Source: Histomonas meleagridis
Lineage: Eukaryota; Parabasalia; Tritrichomonadida; Dientamoebidae
Assembly (NCBI GenBank): GCA_020186115.1
Contig: WSYJ01000036.1
Location: 496,001-560,000 of the forward strand
Direction: 5' to 3'
Length of the DNA: 64,000 nucleotides
Under the pieces are notes generated by a model that did no database searches, was not told the DNA's origin, and saw only the letters and a list, made by a program, of their open reading frames with translations. The number at the start of each line of letters is the position of its first letter. The stretch's first letter is position 1. Positions 1 through 9,377 of this stretch are shown in pieces. The translations under genes and the position numbers were made by a program.

Positions 1-773
1 TTCTCAAAATCTGCAAAAATTCACATAACTTTACAATTACATAACACTAGTGTTATGCAACAATATATTTATTTTTATTCGATCTGCCAGGATAGAAATT
101 TTTAGAGTCATATCCGAAAAGATAATAAAATATGAACATTATCTATATTAAGGAAGATTGCATATGCTAACATTAGACTTGATTGGCTCTAATTCATTAT
201 ATAATTTGTCGACAAATTCCCGGAAATTGTTCAGCGATCAAGTTCACAAGGAACTTATGTATGAATTCCTCCAATTTTATGGATGAAATCGAATTTAAAC
301 CATAAGTGCCACCACCTCCATGGAGTAATGATTACAGATGTTGCCCACACGTAATATTAATGCCAAAAGATCCTTTAACTTCACTGATGTGTTAATTATA
401 TAAATGATAATGGTTCGACTTGTTCTATCTGTGAATTAAATATCTTACGAATGTATAAGAAGTGAATTGTATCTAACATTTGGGTCCCACTGATTGCACT
501 AACAAATTGCTGCACTTTACCACCATCATGTACGAAGAAGAATTTTTGTTTGTGAAGTTCCCAAGGATGTCTTGTATAAGAGTATTATACGAAACTTTAT
601 AAAAAAAATAGACTAAAAATATATTTCAAAAATGCAATTAATTTATGCATTTTCACGAGAAAACATAAGAAATATTCTTGAAGAAGAATTAAAACACTTT
701 TTATGGAACCGTTTAAAATCACGGTTTTCTATAAATTTGAATATTTTGACAAAATAACCGTAAAAATTTCCAA
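1..773. other. gene-poor leader with a decayed fragment and motif cluster
   Basis: No intact gene is visible. Around 162-185 the DNA almost repeats 1084-1107 of the next gene (22 of 24 bases by eye), and the surrounding reading frame resembles that gene's conserved YANIRLD stretch before hitting stops. This suggests a decayed extra copy of that family. The last 70 bases hold AACCGTTT at 707-714 and CACGGTTTT at 720-728, copies of the Myb-like motif seen before other genes in the window. Confidence 0.35.
707..728. promoter_or_regulatory. AACCGTTT...CACGGTTTT motif pair before the first gene
   Basis: Two copies of the motif in opposite orientation, AACCGTTT (707-714) and CACGGTTTT (720-728), lie 46-67 bases before the ATG at 774. 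Confidence 0.4.
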
Positions 774-1217
774 ATGAATGAAGAACATTCACAAAAACAA
801 GGATTAGAGGAAAACCAGGAACAAGTCACTAACATACTTCAGCAATATTCTAACCTAATACAGCAACACCCAGAAATTGCAAATACTTTAAATAATAATA
901 TGGTTCTTCAAAATTTCATACAAAATACACAAGTTGAAGCTAACCCAGAAAAACGGAGGATTTCAGATAGGCTTAGTGGTTTTGATGTTAAGGATAATAT
1001 TGCATGGAAAGAAATCACAAGAAGATTTGGAAGCAATATCAAGCAACCTGAGCTTCTCAGTATTGCGAACGTTCTTGCTAATTATGCTAACATTAGGCTT
1101 GATCGTGATGCAAAAAGAAGGAAAAGTGTATTGATAAAGTGGTTTAATGAGAATTGGGCTGCAATTTCTGGATACTTAAACCATGTTGTTCTTGAAGATA
1201 GTACTCAACAAAGTTAA
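774..1217 (+). CDS. small basic protein with DRDAKRRK motif, function unknown
   Basis: A 147-residue protein starting at the first ATG of the frame, 46 bases after a CACGGTTTT motif. The first 60 residues are Gln/Asn-rich and probably disordered. Residues 65-140 form a compact charged region with WKEITRRFG, then LDRDAKRRK, then KWFNENW. The length and basic helix-like segment would suit a small nucleic-acid-binding fold, but I do not recognise the family with certainty. It lies 87 bases before the next gene on the same strand. A short decayed copy of its central part lies near position 165, so it probably belongs to a multicopy family. Confidence 0.6.
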   Translation: MNEEHSQKQGLEENQEQVTNILQQYSNLIQQHPEIANTLNNNMVLQNFIQNTQVEANPEKRRISDRLSGFDVKDNIAWKEITRRFGSNIKQPELLSIANVLANYANIRLDRDAKRRKSVLIKWFNENWAAISGYLNHVVLEDSTQQS

Positions 1218-1303
1218 CTTTTGAAGTTGATCCGAGGTTTTCTTTGAGGTGTAATTTTTATAAAAAATTTCTTCTCGTAAAGTTTTGTACGTTAAAAAAA
1301 CAA

Positions 1304-2419
1304 ATGAAAAATTCGGAAATATTTACACAAACAAGAACGAATCAGAGCTATTACTCACTGCGTTCTTTCCCTGAATTTCAACATCAAAGAATGGAAAAAT
1401 TTAATATGGCAATGGATGATTTATCTTCAAAACAAGAACATGAAATTTTAGTTTTGCAAAGTTACCTAGATGACTTGTTGGTTAAACTTGGAAATGTGCA
1501 ATCAGAGATGTCTTCTGATCAACGCAAATTCCAGATTCGCAAAGAATCTTTAATCACTGAAATTAAAAAAGTTAGAACAGACTTGGATTCAACACTATCT
1601 CAAGAACGTATGTATTATCTAAATGAAATGGAAAGAATACAAAAACAGCATAACATTGAATTTGATAGAATTGCATTAACAATAAATCTAAAGAATCAAG
1701 AAAAAAATAATACAAACAAAACCGATCCTTTTCTAAATGAAACACGTATCAGAGCCAAAAAAGTAAAAGCTAATGTGGAAAAATATCATAATGGCGATGA
1801 GGAAGAAGAAGATAATTATTCACAAGGTATCGAAGAAAGAATTGAAGAACTCGAAATCCAACGGAAAGAATTGAAATTGCGTGTTCAAGAAGAGCATAAA
1901 TTATATCAATCACAATTAAAAGAATTAACAATGATTATATATGAACAAGATGTAAATTTCAACGCAGAAATTGAAGAACTTCAACAAAAAATGAACAAAG
2001 ATGAAGAATCATATCAACAAAAAATAGAAAAGTTAGCAATAGAACTTCAGAAAATTCGCGAAAACAAGAAAAATAATACAATTAAAAGGAATCAAAAAAT
2101 TGAAAATTTCCAAAAGCAAATAGAAAACATGGAAAGCAATATTCGTCAAAAGTTTCAAAATGCTACAAGAATTGCGGACAAACTCAAAACAGCATTAAAT
2201 AATGCAAACCTTAGAAAATCCAAACAAATGGAAAACGAGAAAAAACAAATAGAAGAACAACAGAAAATTATGAGTGAATCAATTGAACTTCAAAAGAAAT
2301 CATTTTCTTTACAAAGAGAACTAGAAAAAACGCAAAAAGACACTTTCAAATTAAAGAAACAACAATCCATGATCAACTCTCGATATACTACGCATTCAAT
2401 TTTCTTAGATTCATTTTAA
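1304..2419 (+). CDS. coiled-coil protein, function unknown
   Basis: A 371-residue protein counted from the first ATG in the frame (MKNSEIF). The open frame extends 60 bases further upstream but has no ATG there. From about residue 35 to the end it is almost continuous heptad-like coiled coil, rich in Glu, Lys and Gln, broken by an acidic DEEEED stretch near the middle. No catalytic or membrane motif is visible. The make-up fits a structural cytoskeletal protein, such as one of the flagellar basal body or the trichomonad costa and pelta complex, but that is inference from composition only. Confidence 0.65.
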   Translation: MKNSEIFTQTRTNQSYYSLRSFPEFQHQRMEKFNMAMDDLSSKQEHEILVLQSYLDDLLVKLGNVQSEMSSDQRKFQIRKESLITEIKKVRTDLDSTLSQERMYYLNEMERIQKQHNIEFDRIALTINLKNQEKNNTNKTDPFLNETRIRAKKVKANVEKYHNGDEEEEDNYSQGIEERIEELEIQRKELKLRVQEEHKLYQSQLKELTMIIYEQDVNFNAEIEELQQKMNKDEESYQQKIEKLAIELQKIRENKKNNTIKRNQKIENFQKQIENMESNIRQKFQNATRIADKLKTALNNANLRKSKQMENEKKQIEEQQKIMSESIELQKKSFSLQRELEKTQKDTFKLKKQQSMINSRYTTHSIFLDSF

Positions 2420-2859
2420 GAATTGTGTTATTTTATAGAAATATACTAAACCATTGTGTAATATTTAAAACCTTTTTGGTAACTATTCATATTTTTACTT
2501 CTATTTTGTTAAAAATACTTGAGTTTTCGTCTGAGGTTTTCACAAAGATTAATTCTAGATTTCAATATTTTTGCTATAAATGCTTTATGATAAATTAGGT
2601 TTGTAATATTGTAGCCAACAATTTCTCGTATTCTTTAGCATAAGCTATAAAATTATGGTAAAGATATCTAATGATTCTCTTTTACATATTTTCTAAATCC
2701 AACATGATCAATGAAAGCTTTGATTATTTTAAAAAATCAAATATTTGAGTATCAATATTAATATATTAAAACAAGAATCGCTGAAGTAATTCTAAGAAGT
2801 AATTTTTCGATAAAATTTTATATTAATTTTACAAAACAATTTTTTATTCAAAACACATA
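2420..2859. other. intergenic, convergent gene ends
   Basis: This 440-base AT-rich gap lies between two genes that end towards each other. I see no gene, RNA fold or repeat in it. Confidence 0.5.
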
Positions 2860-4347
2860 TTATTCTTCGAAAAAGAACATGTAATAAGCCCAAATTGTCA
2901 CAATAACGCCAAATACTAACAATACTTTGATTCCTTGTTCAATGTTATTAAACAGAAACTCGAATATCATTGAAAATGATGCCGAATAAAGTTTATCTTC
3001 TTCAATTTCCAAAACTCCATCTCCGCTATCATTTAATTCAATGAACTTAATTTCAACAGTAGCAGATGTTACTGAATCTAAAGTTTCTGGATAAACTAAT
3101 TGTGCATCAAGCTTTGTTATTAGGTTCACATATTTGTTTGAGGTTCCGAATTTTTTGTACATAAACGTCCACCTGGCAAACGGTTTTGTAACGGTCGCAC
3201 TCGAACGGTTAGTCGAGGAGACGTTTATTCTAATGTCAGATCCAGAAATGATGTTTCCATATGAAGCAAATATTTGAAGTAATGTTTGTGGATCAGATGA
3301 GTAAACAGGAAGGCACGATTGAATAAGTGTTTCTTGTGTCGGGTTTGTAAGTGGAATTAAAATAAATGAATCAACACCAAAAATAACAGACGATCCTCCT
3401 ACATACAAAGGCCTTCGATATGCATTACTAAACTGAATTGTAGATTGTTGGTCCCAGTACATAACAGGTAAATTAACATGATATCCAGTTTCACCAGGAT
3501 CATATGAAGTTCCTCCTGATATTGACGATCTAAACGAAATTCTTGTTTCAAGGATAGCTAACCCGTTGACCTTCAAGTTAAATGGCCATGTTTGAATATA
3601 GTTAAGCGCATATTGAGAAATTGTATTTGTGAAATCCAAGCTTAAATACATTCGCGACGTAAAAGGGGCATAAGAAACGACATCGTTTTGACCTGTTGGT
3701 GATATAGGAATCAGATTTTCTGGGGTTGAATAAACTTGAAGATTTTGAAAAATTGTATTCCATGCCATGAAATTATCTCTGTCTGCATCTTCATCAACTA
3801 GTTGGCATTCAGTCTGTGGATAAGAATTGCCATAAAGAATTGGAATGTAAGCATTACATTGAGATGAACCGATTCCAATTGGTAAATAAGTATTTACAGT
3901 TTTACTTGTAGTTGTATCAACAAAGTTCAGTGGTTCTCCGCTTTCATATGAAGTTCTTGATCTTCCGTATTCAGGGAGTCTATAAGGTTGATCAACAAGA
4001 TCTTGAAGATTTTGAATACCAAAATCACTGAAGTTATAATTGTGTATGATGTCGTTATTTCCTTGCTCATCTACATAGTAACAATTTATACCATTTATTA
4101 TAATTTGGTGAATGGAATTAATATTAGTTGATTTAATTCTTCCATTGGGATCACATGAAATAGAAATAGGCCCTGGTTTCTCTGGAAGACAGAAAGAAAA
4201 TGAAGATTTTTGATCTTCTGTACAATATGGATCGCAACAACAATATGGATTGCATTCTCCTTCATTTTGTATACAATCGCATTGACTCTGTCCTAAGAAT
4301 ATAGATTCATCAATTGTAAATACAATAGAGAAAAAGATAACAAGCAT
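2860..4347 (-). CDS. tectonic-like transition-zone membrane protein
   Basis: A 495-residue protein with an N-terminal hydrophobic signal (MLVIFFSIVF), then a cysteine-rich cluster at about residues 23-53 with the tectonic signature CDC...C..YCCCDPYC and a paired FSFC. A long beta-rich extracellular or lumenal domain follows, then one transmembrane segment near residues 470-490 and a short tail ending FFFEE. Tectonics (TCTN family) belong to the MKS module at the ciliary transition zone, where they control entry into cilia. The length fits the family (about 500-700 residues). In a flagellate this suggests a role at the flagellar base. The gene is divergent from eL27, with a 418-base shared upstream region. 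Confidence 0.8.
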   Translation of the reverse strand: MLVIFFSIVFTIDESIFLGQSQCDCIQNEGECNPYCCCDPYCTEDQKSSFSFCLPEKPGPISISCDPNGRIKSTNINSIHQIIINGINCYYVDEQGNNDIIHNYNFSDFGIQNLQDLVDQPYRLPEYGRSRTSYESGEPLNFVDTTTSKTVNTYLPIGIGSSQCNAYIPILYGNSYPQTECQLVDEDADRDNFMAWNTIFQNLQVYSTPENLIPISPTGQNDVVSYAPFTSRMYLSLDFTNTISQYALNYIQTWPFNLKVNGLAILETRISFRSSISGGTSYDPGETGYHVNLPVMYWDQQSTIQFSNAYRRPLYVGGSSVIFGVDSFILIPLTNPTQETLIQSCLPVYSSDPQTLLQIFASYGNIISGSDIRINVSSTNRSSATVTKPFARWTFMYKKFGTSNKYVNLITKLDAQLVYPETLDSVTSATVEIKFIELNDSGDGVLEIEEDKLYSASFSMIFEFLFNNIEQGIKVLLVFGVIVTIWAYYMFFFEE

Positions 4348-4765
4348 TTTTAGCGATTTTTATTGATTAACGGATTCATTTAAGGGGCACCCCTATCTCT
4401 TCGTTTCATAATGATAATCAAGAAGTTATTTACAGTGTTAGCATTCAATCGCACATTAAACAAACATGCTTGTTAATTAATGTTTATAAAAATTATCAAT
4501 AAATTTAGTATAATATTAAATTATTTAAAATATTTTGAAAATGGATTAATATCAGCACATTACTTTATCATATTTCCTGATTCCTATAAGTTGACTGTGT
4601 TCATAGAAATAGACTTTTCACATTTTTATTGCACTGAAATTGAATATTATAATTACTAGTTAGTAAAATTATAAAACATTCTTTTTGGTTTCTGGGTTTC
4701 TGAAAAAGTGGCATTATATTCAAATTTATTTTCACAAGGTCTGGTTGGCCCGATTATTTCCCAAA

Positions 4766-5197
4766 ATGTCTTCTAACAAAACACTCTTACAACCCGGCCG
4801 TTTTGTAATCCTTCTCAATGGTCGTCATGCTGGAAAGAAAGCTATTGTTTTACAAGCTTATCCAGAGCCAACAGAAGCCAGAAAATATCCACATGCTGTT
4901 GTATTGGGTATTCAAAAATCACCAAAGAAGCTTACAAAAGACATGCCACAAAAGACACTTGTTAAGCGTACACAGATTAAGGTCTTCATTAAGACTATTA
5001 ACTTCAATCATCTCCTTTTGACACGTCATATGATGAAAGATGAAGATTTCTGGAACAAGGTTAAACCAGATCAAATCATAAAGTCAATGGAAGATACACA
5101 GCAAAAGAAGGCTGAACTTACTGCTGTTACAAAGGTTCTTCGTCAGAAATATCTTAATGGCAAAATGCCATGGTTATTCAAACCACTTCAATTCTAA
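4766..5197 (+). CDS. RPL27: large-subunit ribosomal protein eL27
   Basis: A 143-residue protein starting at MSSNKTLLQPGR. The frame is open for 81 more bases upstream, but only from a TTG, so this ATG is the natural start. The N-terminal KOW-type stretch (GRFVILLNGRHAGKKAIVL) and the C-terminal end (PWLFKPLQF) match eL27, and the length is typical. eL27 is a structural protein of the 60S subunit near the tRNA path. The sequence GGTTGGCCCG lies about 20 bases before the ATG. A similar GGTCCGCC precedes the other ribosomal protein gene of this window, eL42. Confidence 0.95.
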   Translation: MSSNKTLLQPGRFVILLNGRHAGKKAIVLQAYPEPTEARKYPHAVVLGIQKSPKKLTKDMPQKTLVKRTQIKVFIKTINFNHLLLTRHMMKDEDFWNKVKPDQIIKSMEDTQQKKAELTAVTKVLRQKYLNGKMPWLFKPLQF

Positions 5198-5220
5198 ATA
5201 ATATTGCAAAAAATAAAAGC

Positions 5221-5274
5221 AGAGCGTCCCACGATATGTTGGGTATTAGGTAGGGTGACCACCTACGCTCTTTT
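5221..5274 (+). ncRNA. candidate small structured RNA downstream of eL27
   Basis: This short GC-richer patch begins 24 bases after the eL27 stop. AGAGC (5221-5225) can pair with GCTCT (5267-5271), closing two hairpins: CCCA/TGGG (5228-5231 with 5240-5243) and GTAGG/CCTAC (5250-5254 with 5262-5266). The result is a three-way junction running into TTTT. Extending the closing stem to AGAGCGT/ACGCTCT is an alternative. It could be a small Pol III or processed RNA, or a 3'-UTR structure or 3'-end signal of eL27. I do not recognise a known RNA family. Confidence 0.35.
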
Positions 5275-5656
5275 GTATCTTCTTTTATGAATGTGAAAAA
5301 GTGTGTGATTTTTATTGTGGTTTCTAATGCTTTTTATATTTTGAGTTTTGTTGTTTTTATTAGTTTTTTTATTTTTTGTTTTAAATTAGATCTTGAGAAT
5401 TAATTACAAAAATTTTCATATTGTTGAACATATATTTTAATCTCATTGTATAACTTTTTATTTCATTTTTGTTCATTTTAAACAATTTTTTTACTAAAAG
5501 GTTTTACATATTATAAAACTGTATGTTGTGATTTTAGCAAAAATAAATTTATGCAATTTATTATGATCGATCTAAAGTTTTATTTAATATACACAAACTC
5601 AATTAACAACAATTTAATTAAATTAAATTAATAAACAATAAATAAAACATGTAAAT

Positions 5657-7371
5657 ATCTTTTGCTTTAATGTCAATCCCTTCTTGTTTAAGAAGTAATT
5701 CAACTATTTCAATCTTGTCATTGCTTGATGCATATATGAGAGCTGTTTGAAATCATATAAATAATTTCCAAATATTAATTTTAAAAATCATATTATTAAA
5801 ATATATTTTAAATTAAACATATAAACATCTTTGGCATTGATATCAATTCCTTTTTGTTTAAGAAACAATTTGGTCATTTCTACAAAACCATTTTCTGATA
5901 CATATATGAGAGATGTTTTAAATTATTCAAAAGAATGTCAAATATTTATATGATACATCAAATTGATAATATAATTATTAAATCAAAAGAATAAGAATCT
6001 TTAGCATTAATGTCAATTCCTTTTTGCTCAAGAAGTAATGTTACTATTTCTATCTTTTCATTTTTAGCTGCCCATATCAATACTGTTTTAAATTATTCAA
6101 ATAATTTCCAAACATGATTTTGAGTTATTAAATTTTATAGACAAATTTTAAATAAAATAAATAGAAATCTTTGGCATTAATATCAATTCTTTTTTGTTCA
6201 AAAAGTAAAGTTAATATTTCCATGTTTTCTTTTTTAGCTGCCAAAAAAAGTGGTGTTTTAAACAATTTAAATAATTCCCAAATGAGATTTTGAGTTATTA
6301 TATTCTGAAGATAAATTTTAAACAAAATAAATAAAAATCTTTACTATTGATATCAATTCCTTTTTGTTCAAGAAGTTCTTTAACTATTCTTGTATGATCA
6401 TTTTCAGATGCCCACAGAAGTGCTGTACATAATAGTTTAAATAATTTCCAAACATAATTTTAAAATATCATATTAATGAAATAAATAATAAATAAAACAG
6501 ACAAATATCTTTAGCATTAATATCAATTCCTTCTTGTTTAATAAGAAATTTAAGTATTTCTGTATGACCATTTTCAGATGCTAAAATAAGTGCTGTTCTA
6601 AATATTTTAAATAATTTCCAAATATTATTTTGAATTTCCAAATTATTAAAATAAATTTTAAATAATACAAACAAATATCTTTAGCATTAATATCAATTCC
6701 TTCTTGTTCAAGAAGTAATTTAACTATTTCTGTGTAACCTTTTAAAGATGCTTTCATAAGTGCTGTTTCAAATAAATAAGATAAATTCCAAATATTAATT
6801 TTAAATATCAAATCAATCAAATAAATTTTAAAGAAAACGAATAAATATTTTTATCATTAATACCAATTCCTTTTTGCTTTAAAGCATATTCAACAAGTTC
6901 AATATTTCCTGATTCTGCAGAGAATATTAAAATATATTTTGGAATTGGACATTCTTTTAGAAAATGTTCTACAAGATAAAGATTTCCATCACTTGCTGCA
7001 TCGTATATAAAATCTTCATTAATTTTCATTCCATTTTTCAGTAAAAACTTAAAAATTTCAATGTTACAGAACTTAATACATAAATTTCTATGTAATCATT
7101 TTGCGATGCCCAAATAAGTGGTGTCTTAAATGTTTTGAATAATTTCCAAATATTATCAAGAAAAATTAAAACAAAATATTAAACAATGAATAAAATAAAT
7201 TAACATCTTTAGCATTGATATCAACTCCTTCTTGTTCCAAAAGTATTATAATTATTTCTATAATACCAAATTTAGATGCCCAAATAAGTGCTGCATTATA
7301 TAATATGAACAAATTCCAAATATTAAAAAATATTAAATTTTATAAACAAAATATAAGGAAAATATTTAAAC
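5657..7371 (-). repeat. 170-bp tandem ankyrin-unit array with 80-nt frame-breaking spacers
   Basis: Read on the minus strand, this continues the DUF3447 gene that ends at 7366. Ankyrin units of exactly 90 nt (30 codons, T-x-L...EGIDINAKD) start at 7294, 7124, 6766, 6596, 6426, 6256, 6086, 5916 and 5746. Two extra ankyrin-like segments lie between 7124 and 6847. Spacers of exactly 80 nt separate them: 7204-7125, 6846-6767, 6676-6597, 6506-6427, 6336-6257, 6166-6087, 5996-5917 and 5826-5747. The entry spacer from the first exon is 77 nt. All leave remainder 2 on division by 3, so each unit is in a different frame from the last. The units show no stops or indels, except one frame slip in the unit at 7124-7035. 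Spacers lack a consistent GT...AG. They may be atypical introns, or the array may be a decayed pseudogene. Confidence 0.8.
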
Positions 7372-8397
7372 TTTTTTAAAATCAAAATTATTTCCTTTTT
7401 TATCAAGCATAAAGTTTAGTAGTTTAAAATTCATTGACTCATTCTTATAAAATAAAAACGAATGAAGTAGTTTTTCATCAGGGCATTTTACAATTTTATT
7501 TTCATAAATATAATGAAAAATATCATTTCTATGAAATTTAATTGCCGCTTCAAATGATCCTTCAAATGAAGAATTGTTTTGTTCACATAAATGAATAATT
7601 TCAATATTACCTCCAGCGACTGCATATTTACCTTTGTTATTTACGTTTGCATTATTTAATAACAAATATTTAAAACATTTAACAGCAGAAAAAAATGCTG
7701 CATAATCAATTAAAGAAACATTTTTTTGATTAATGAATGAACATCTTTCATAAAGTGAAGGAGAAATTATTTGATTAAAATCAAAATCATTTTCTGATGA
7801 AATTTCTTGAAGTTTTTCTATTTCATCATTTCGAATTATTTTCGCAATTTCATTCGGATTAACACCTGCTTTAGTTAGTTGCTTATGAAGTTCCCAATCA
7901 TTCTTTGCTAATGATTCATAATTTCTTTGGAAATATCTTGAAAATGGAATAAATATGTGTTTTCTTAATTTATTTATTGTTTCATTAGTCATGTGATGAA
8001 CAAAATAAAAACTATGTTTATTTTCAACAAAATTTTCTGGTATTAATTTTAATTCTATCATTTTGTCCAGAAGAAAAAAAGATTCTTGTGAAGATAGGTT
8101 GAGAAGAAATTGTGCAAATGTATTTATTAAATTGATACAACTTTTATTGGATTCAATTTTATTCATGAAAAGAATGTATGTGTTAAAATCTTTCATTTGA
8201 GAAAGAAATGCTGAATAAATTAATCTGCTAAGAGTAATATTTGGACAAGGTAAAGTTTCATCCATTTTTAAATTCATTATTGCTTCAACAGATTTATCAA
8301 TATTATTTTCGTTTAAGTTAATGATAACTTTTTCAAGTGATTCCAACTGTTGAATCCACCTTTTTGGCTTAATATTTTCCCCTGTTGCTTTGGACAT
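7366..8397 (-). CDS. DUF3447/ankyrin protein, first open segment
   Basis: A 343-residue open frame from an ATG that lies 18 bases after an AAACGGTTT motif (8415-8423). It has the layout of the very large trichomonad DUF3447 family: a helical N-terminal half with cysteine-poor repeats, then the signature around residues 195-235 (FDFNQIISPSLYERCSF, SLIDYAAFF, KYLLLNNANVN), then degenerate ankyrin repeats. Family members normally continue into a long ankyrin stack. Here the frame stops at the join to the 170-bp array described in the adjacent entry, at the same point in the repeat where each spacer begins. The family's biochemical role is unknown; ankyrin repeats usually mediate protein binding. 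Confidence 0.8.
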   Translation of the reverse strand: MSKATGENIKPKRWIQQLESLEKVIINLNENNIDKSVEAIMNLKMDETLPCPNITLSRLIYSAFLSQMKDFNTYILFMNKIESNKSCINLINTFAQFLLNLSSQESFFLLDKMIELKLIPENFVENKHSFYFVHHMTNETINKLRKHIFIPFSRYFQRNYESLAKNDWELHKQLTKAGVNPNEIAKIIRNDEIEKLQEISSENDFDFNQIISPSLYERCSFINQKNVSLIDYAAFFSAVKCFKYLLLNNANVNNKGKYAVAGGNIEIIHLCEQNNSSFEGSFEAAIKFHRNDIFHYIYENKIVKCPDEKLLHSFLFYKNESMNFKLLNFMLDKKGNNFDFKKV

Positions 8398-9377
8398 TTT
8401 CCATTTAGATTTATAAACGGTTTATCACAATTATTAAGCAGTAATAACTGATATTTTGCGTACCCTAATTACGATCGTTTCATCAAGAAGCACCCCAAAA
8501 AGAAGCACAAATTTAAAAAAAACTAGCAGTTGAATTTAAATAAAAATATAAATAGAAGACTCATAATATTTTAATTTTTGCTTGGTCACATTAAAAATCT
8601 ATTGACCAATTTTTATTTTCGGTCAAATATTTCTCAAGAAAATGAAAAATTTTTTTATAAAAAATTAAAAAATGAAAATTTCTCGACAACAGTTTGTTAT
8701 AAAACAAAATCATTTATATTTGATTTTCAACATATTATGTTATCATCAAAATGGAAAAAAAAAAAAAAAAAAAAAACATAAAAATATATATGATCATTCC
8801 ATTATTATCGATAAAAATAAAAATTTATTATTTTCTAATATATAATACAATGACATAAAGGAATTTGATTGTGTTGGTTATTATGTTTTAATTTTTATTA
8901 TTTATTGCAAAAAATGAATATTTTGAAAATTACAGCACTTTTTCGATAATAAAATATTTTTATTTTCATTTTTCAATAAAATTTATTTATATAATTTATA
9001 AAACAAGGATTCTCAGTTGTGCTAAAAATAAATATCTAAAACAAACCAGGTCGCCACTTTATATAATTTTTTACATCAATTTTTAAAAAAATGGGAGAAA
9101 AAAATGAAAAATTTGAATGAACCTTTTTTCCTGGTGGGTTTCAGGTTCTCAAATCAATACAATATAAAATTCATCATAAATTAATTATGAATGACTGGAA
9201 AAAATAAATTTTTTAAAAAAATCGATTAAAAAATATATTTCATGAGTTTATAATATTTTTTGATTTAAAAAATAAATTATTGTATAATTCATGGAATGCT
9301 TACATATGGAATGAAAAAAGAAGAAAAAAAAATCTGTTTTTTGGGAGTTGAAGTACCTCTGAGCTTACACATGAAAG
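8398..9377. other. AT-rich intergenic with a 22-base A run
   Basis: About 980 bases hold no convincing gene. A frame from 8578 begins only with TTG and ends in a run of about 22 A residues near 8756-8777, so I do not call it. The A run could be a retroposition scar, but no source gene is recognisable before it. Confidence 0.45.
8415..8423. promoter_or_regulatory. AAACGGTTT motif before the DUF3447 gene
   Basis: The 9-base motif is 18 bases upstream of the DUF3447 start codon, and the core (AACGGTT) matches the animal Myb consensus. Its short distance fits trichomonad promoters, which have very short 5' leaders. Confidence 0.45.

Noticed and set aside
5657..7371. A CRISPR-like reading of the regular 170-bp repeats
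   Set aside because: The repeats encode ankyrin units, spacers are related to each other and not unique, and the genome is eukaryotic.
5657..7371. Programmed frameshifting to join the ankyrin frames
   Set aside because: About half the spacers have stops in both relevant frames, and no common slippery site is present.
8578..8781. A 67-codon frame ending in polylysine
   Set aside because: It starts at TTG and ends in a 22-base A run; no homology is seen.
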